Assembly: GCA_900768515.1 (NCBI GenBank)
Contig: CAAGDG010000090.1
Location: forward strand, 1-32,358
Reading direction: 5' to 3'
Length of the DNA stretch: 32,358 nt
Source: Lentisphaeria bacterium
GTDB taxonomy: Bacteria > Verrucomicrobiota > Lentisphaeria > Victivallales > Victivallaceae
The notes below the pieces were generated by a model. The model did no database searches, was not told where the DNA came from, and saw only the letters and a list, made by a program, of their open reading frames with translations. Shown one piece after another: positions 32,237 to 32,358 of this stretch (the first letter of the stretch is position 1; each line of letters starts with the position of its first letter). The translations under genes were made by a program, and so were the position numbers.

Positions 32237-32358
32237 ATGCCGTACATACATCGCAATCTGGAAGATTTTTTCCGGAAGAGCGGGATGCATTATCCTGCAA
32301 TTCTGCTGACCGGGCCGCGGCAAGTCGGTAAAACGACCTTTTTGAGACATGTCAGCGA
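32237..32358 (+). CDS. AAA ATPase, DUF4143-associated type (5' end only)
   Basis: Only the first 40 codons are inside the window. The ATG at 32237 has AAGGAGAAG 7 bases upstream. The reading frame shows an N-terminal helix (HRNLEDFFRKSG) and then ILLTGPRQVGKTTFLRHV, a Walker A motif in the GPRQVGKTT form typical of the AAA_14/DUF4143 ATPases, which normally run to about 380-430 residues. These proteins are frequent in anaerobic bacteria and in accessory DNA; their role is unclear. Whether this copy belongs to the MobF element or to the chromosome cannot be decided here. Its GC content appears intermediate. Confidence 0.85.
   Translation, partial: MPYIHRNLEDFFRKSGMHYPAILLTGPRQVGKTTFLRHVS

Larger units (their letters stand above)
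27334..32358. mobile_element. Inserted mobilizable/conjugative element with MobF relaxase (right end not seen)
   Basis: From 27334 the sequence departs from the GC-rich style of the chromosome. It is visibly AT-richer, with different codon use, and interrupts a prepilin frame. The cargo seen is a MobF relaxase-helicase and a small ORF, with short repeats on both sides. No integrase, transposase, type IV secretion or coupling protein gene is in the window. The right border could be just after the repeats near 32110-32160, or beyond the window if the ATPase gene belongs to the element. No target-site duplication could be identified. Confidence 0.55.

Noticed and set aside
1..32358. CRISPR arrays, tRNA and rRNA genes
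   Set aside because: No regularly spaced repeats with unique spacers were seen, and no tRNA cloverleaf or rRNA sequence was recognised on reading both strands; small structured RNAs could have been missed by eye.

Overview
This 32.4 kb window is most likely chromosomal DNA from a Lentisphaerota (Victivallis-like) or related PVC-group bacterium. The evidence is indirect: a GC-rich chromosome packed with glycoside hydrolases, a prepilin leader of the FTLIELLVVIAII type that is amplified in that phylum, and an alpha ribosomal operon without rpsD, as in Chlamydia. No 16S rRNA or other decisive marker is present.

Region 1 (1-5.9 kb) is housekeeping. It holds the 5' part of a DegT-type sugar aminotransferase on the minus strand, a RumA/RlmD-type RNA uracil methyltransferase, radC, and a ribosomal cluster rpmJ-rpsM-rpsK-rpoA-rplQ closed by a strong terminator.

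Region 2 (5.9-12.7 kb) carries a GH127-type beta-L-arabinofuranosidase and a UDP-glucuronate decarboxylase, each with its own promoter. They face, across a bidirectional terminator, the minus-strand group rarA-fau-rny (replication-fork ATPase, 5-formyl-THF cyclo-ligase, ribonuclease Y).

Region 3 (13.0-19.1 kb) is a plus-strand run: alanine racemase, aldehyde dehydrogenase, phosphomannomutase/phosphoglucomutase, a small lipoprotein, a NUDIX hydrolase and an OppC/YejE-type ABC permease. Several junctions overlap by a few bases.

Region 4 (19.1-27.0 kb) is a carbohydrate and peptide region. An AraC-type regulator is divergent from a 1053-residue GH106-like hydrolase, and a perfect 10-bp inverted repeat brackets the hydrolase promoter. 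Then come a secreted protein with two chagasin-like halves joined by an Ala-Pro linker, a DppA-type D-aminopeptidase and a secreted GH5 glycanase.

Region 5 (27.0 kb to the end) changes character. A well-formed promoter and leader drive a prepilin reading frame that stops after 24 codons. The following DNA is visibly richer in A+T and encodes a 1346-residue MobF (TrwC/TraI-type) relaxase-helicase plus a small downstream ORF. Short repeats sharing CGCAACCT and CAGGTTGG lie on both sides of the relaxase unit. I read this as a mobilizable or conjugative element inserted inside a prepilin gene; its right end was not seen. The window ends in an AAA ATPase of the DUF4143-associated type.
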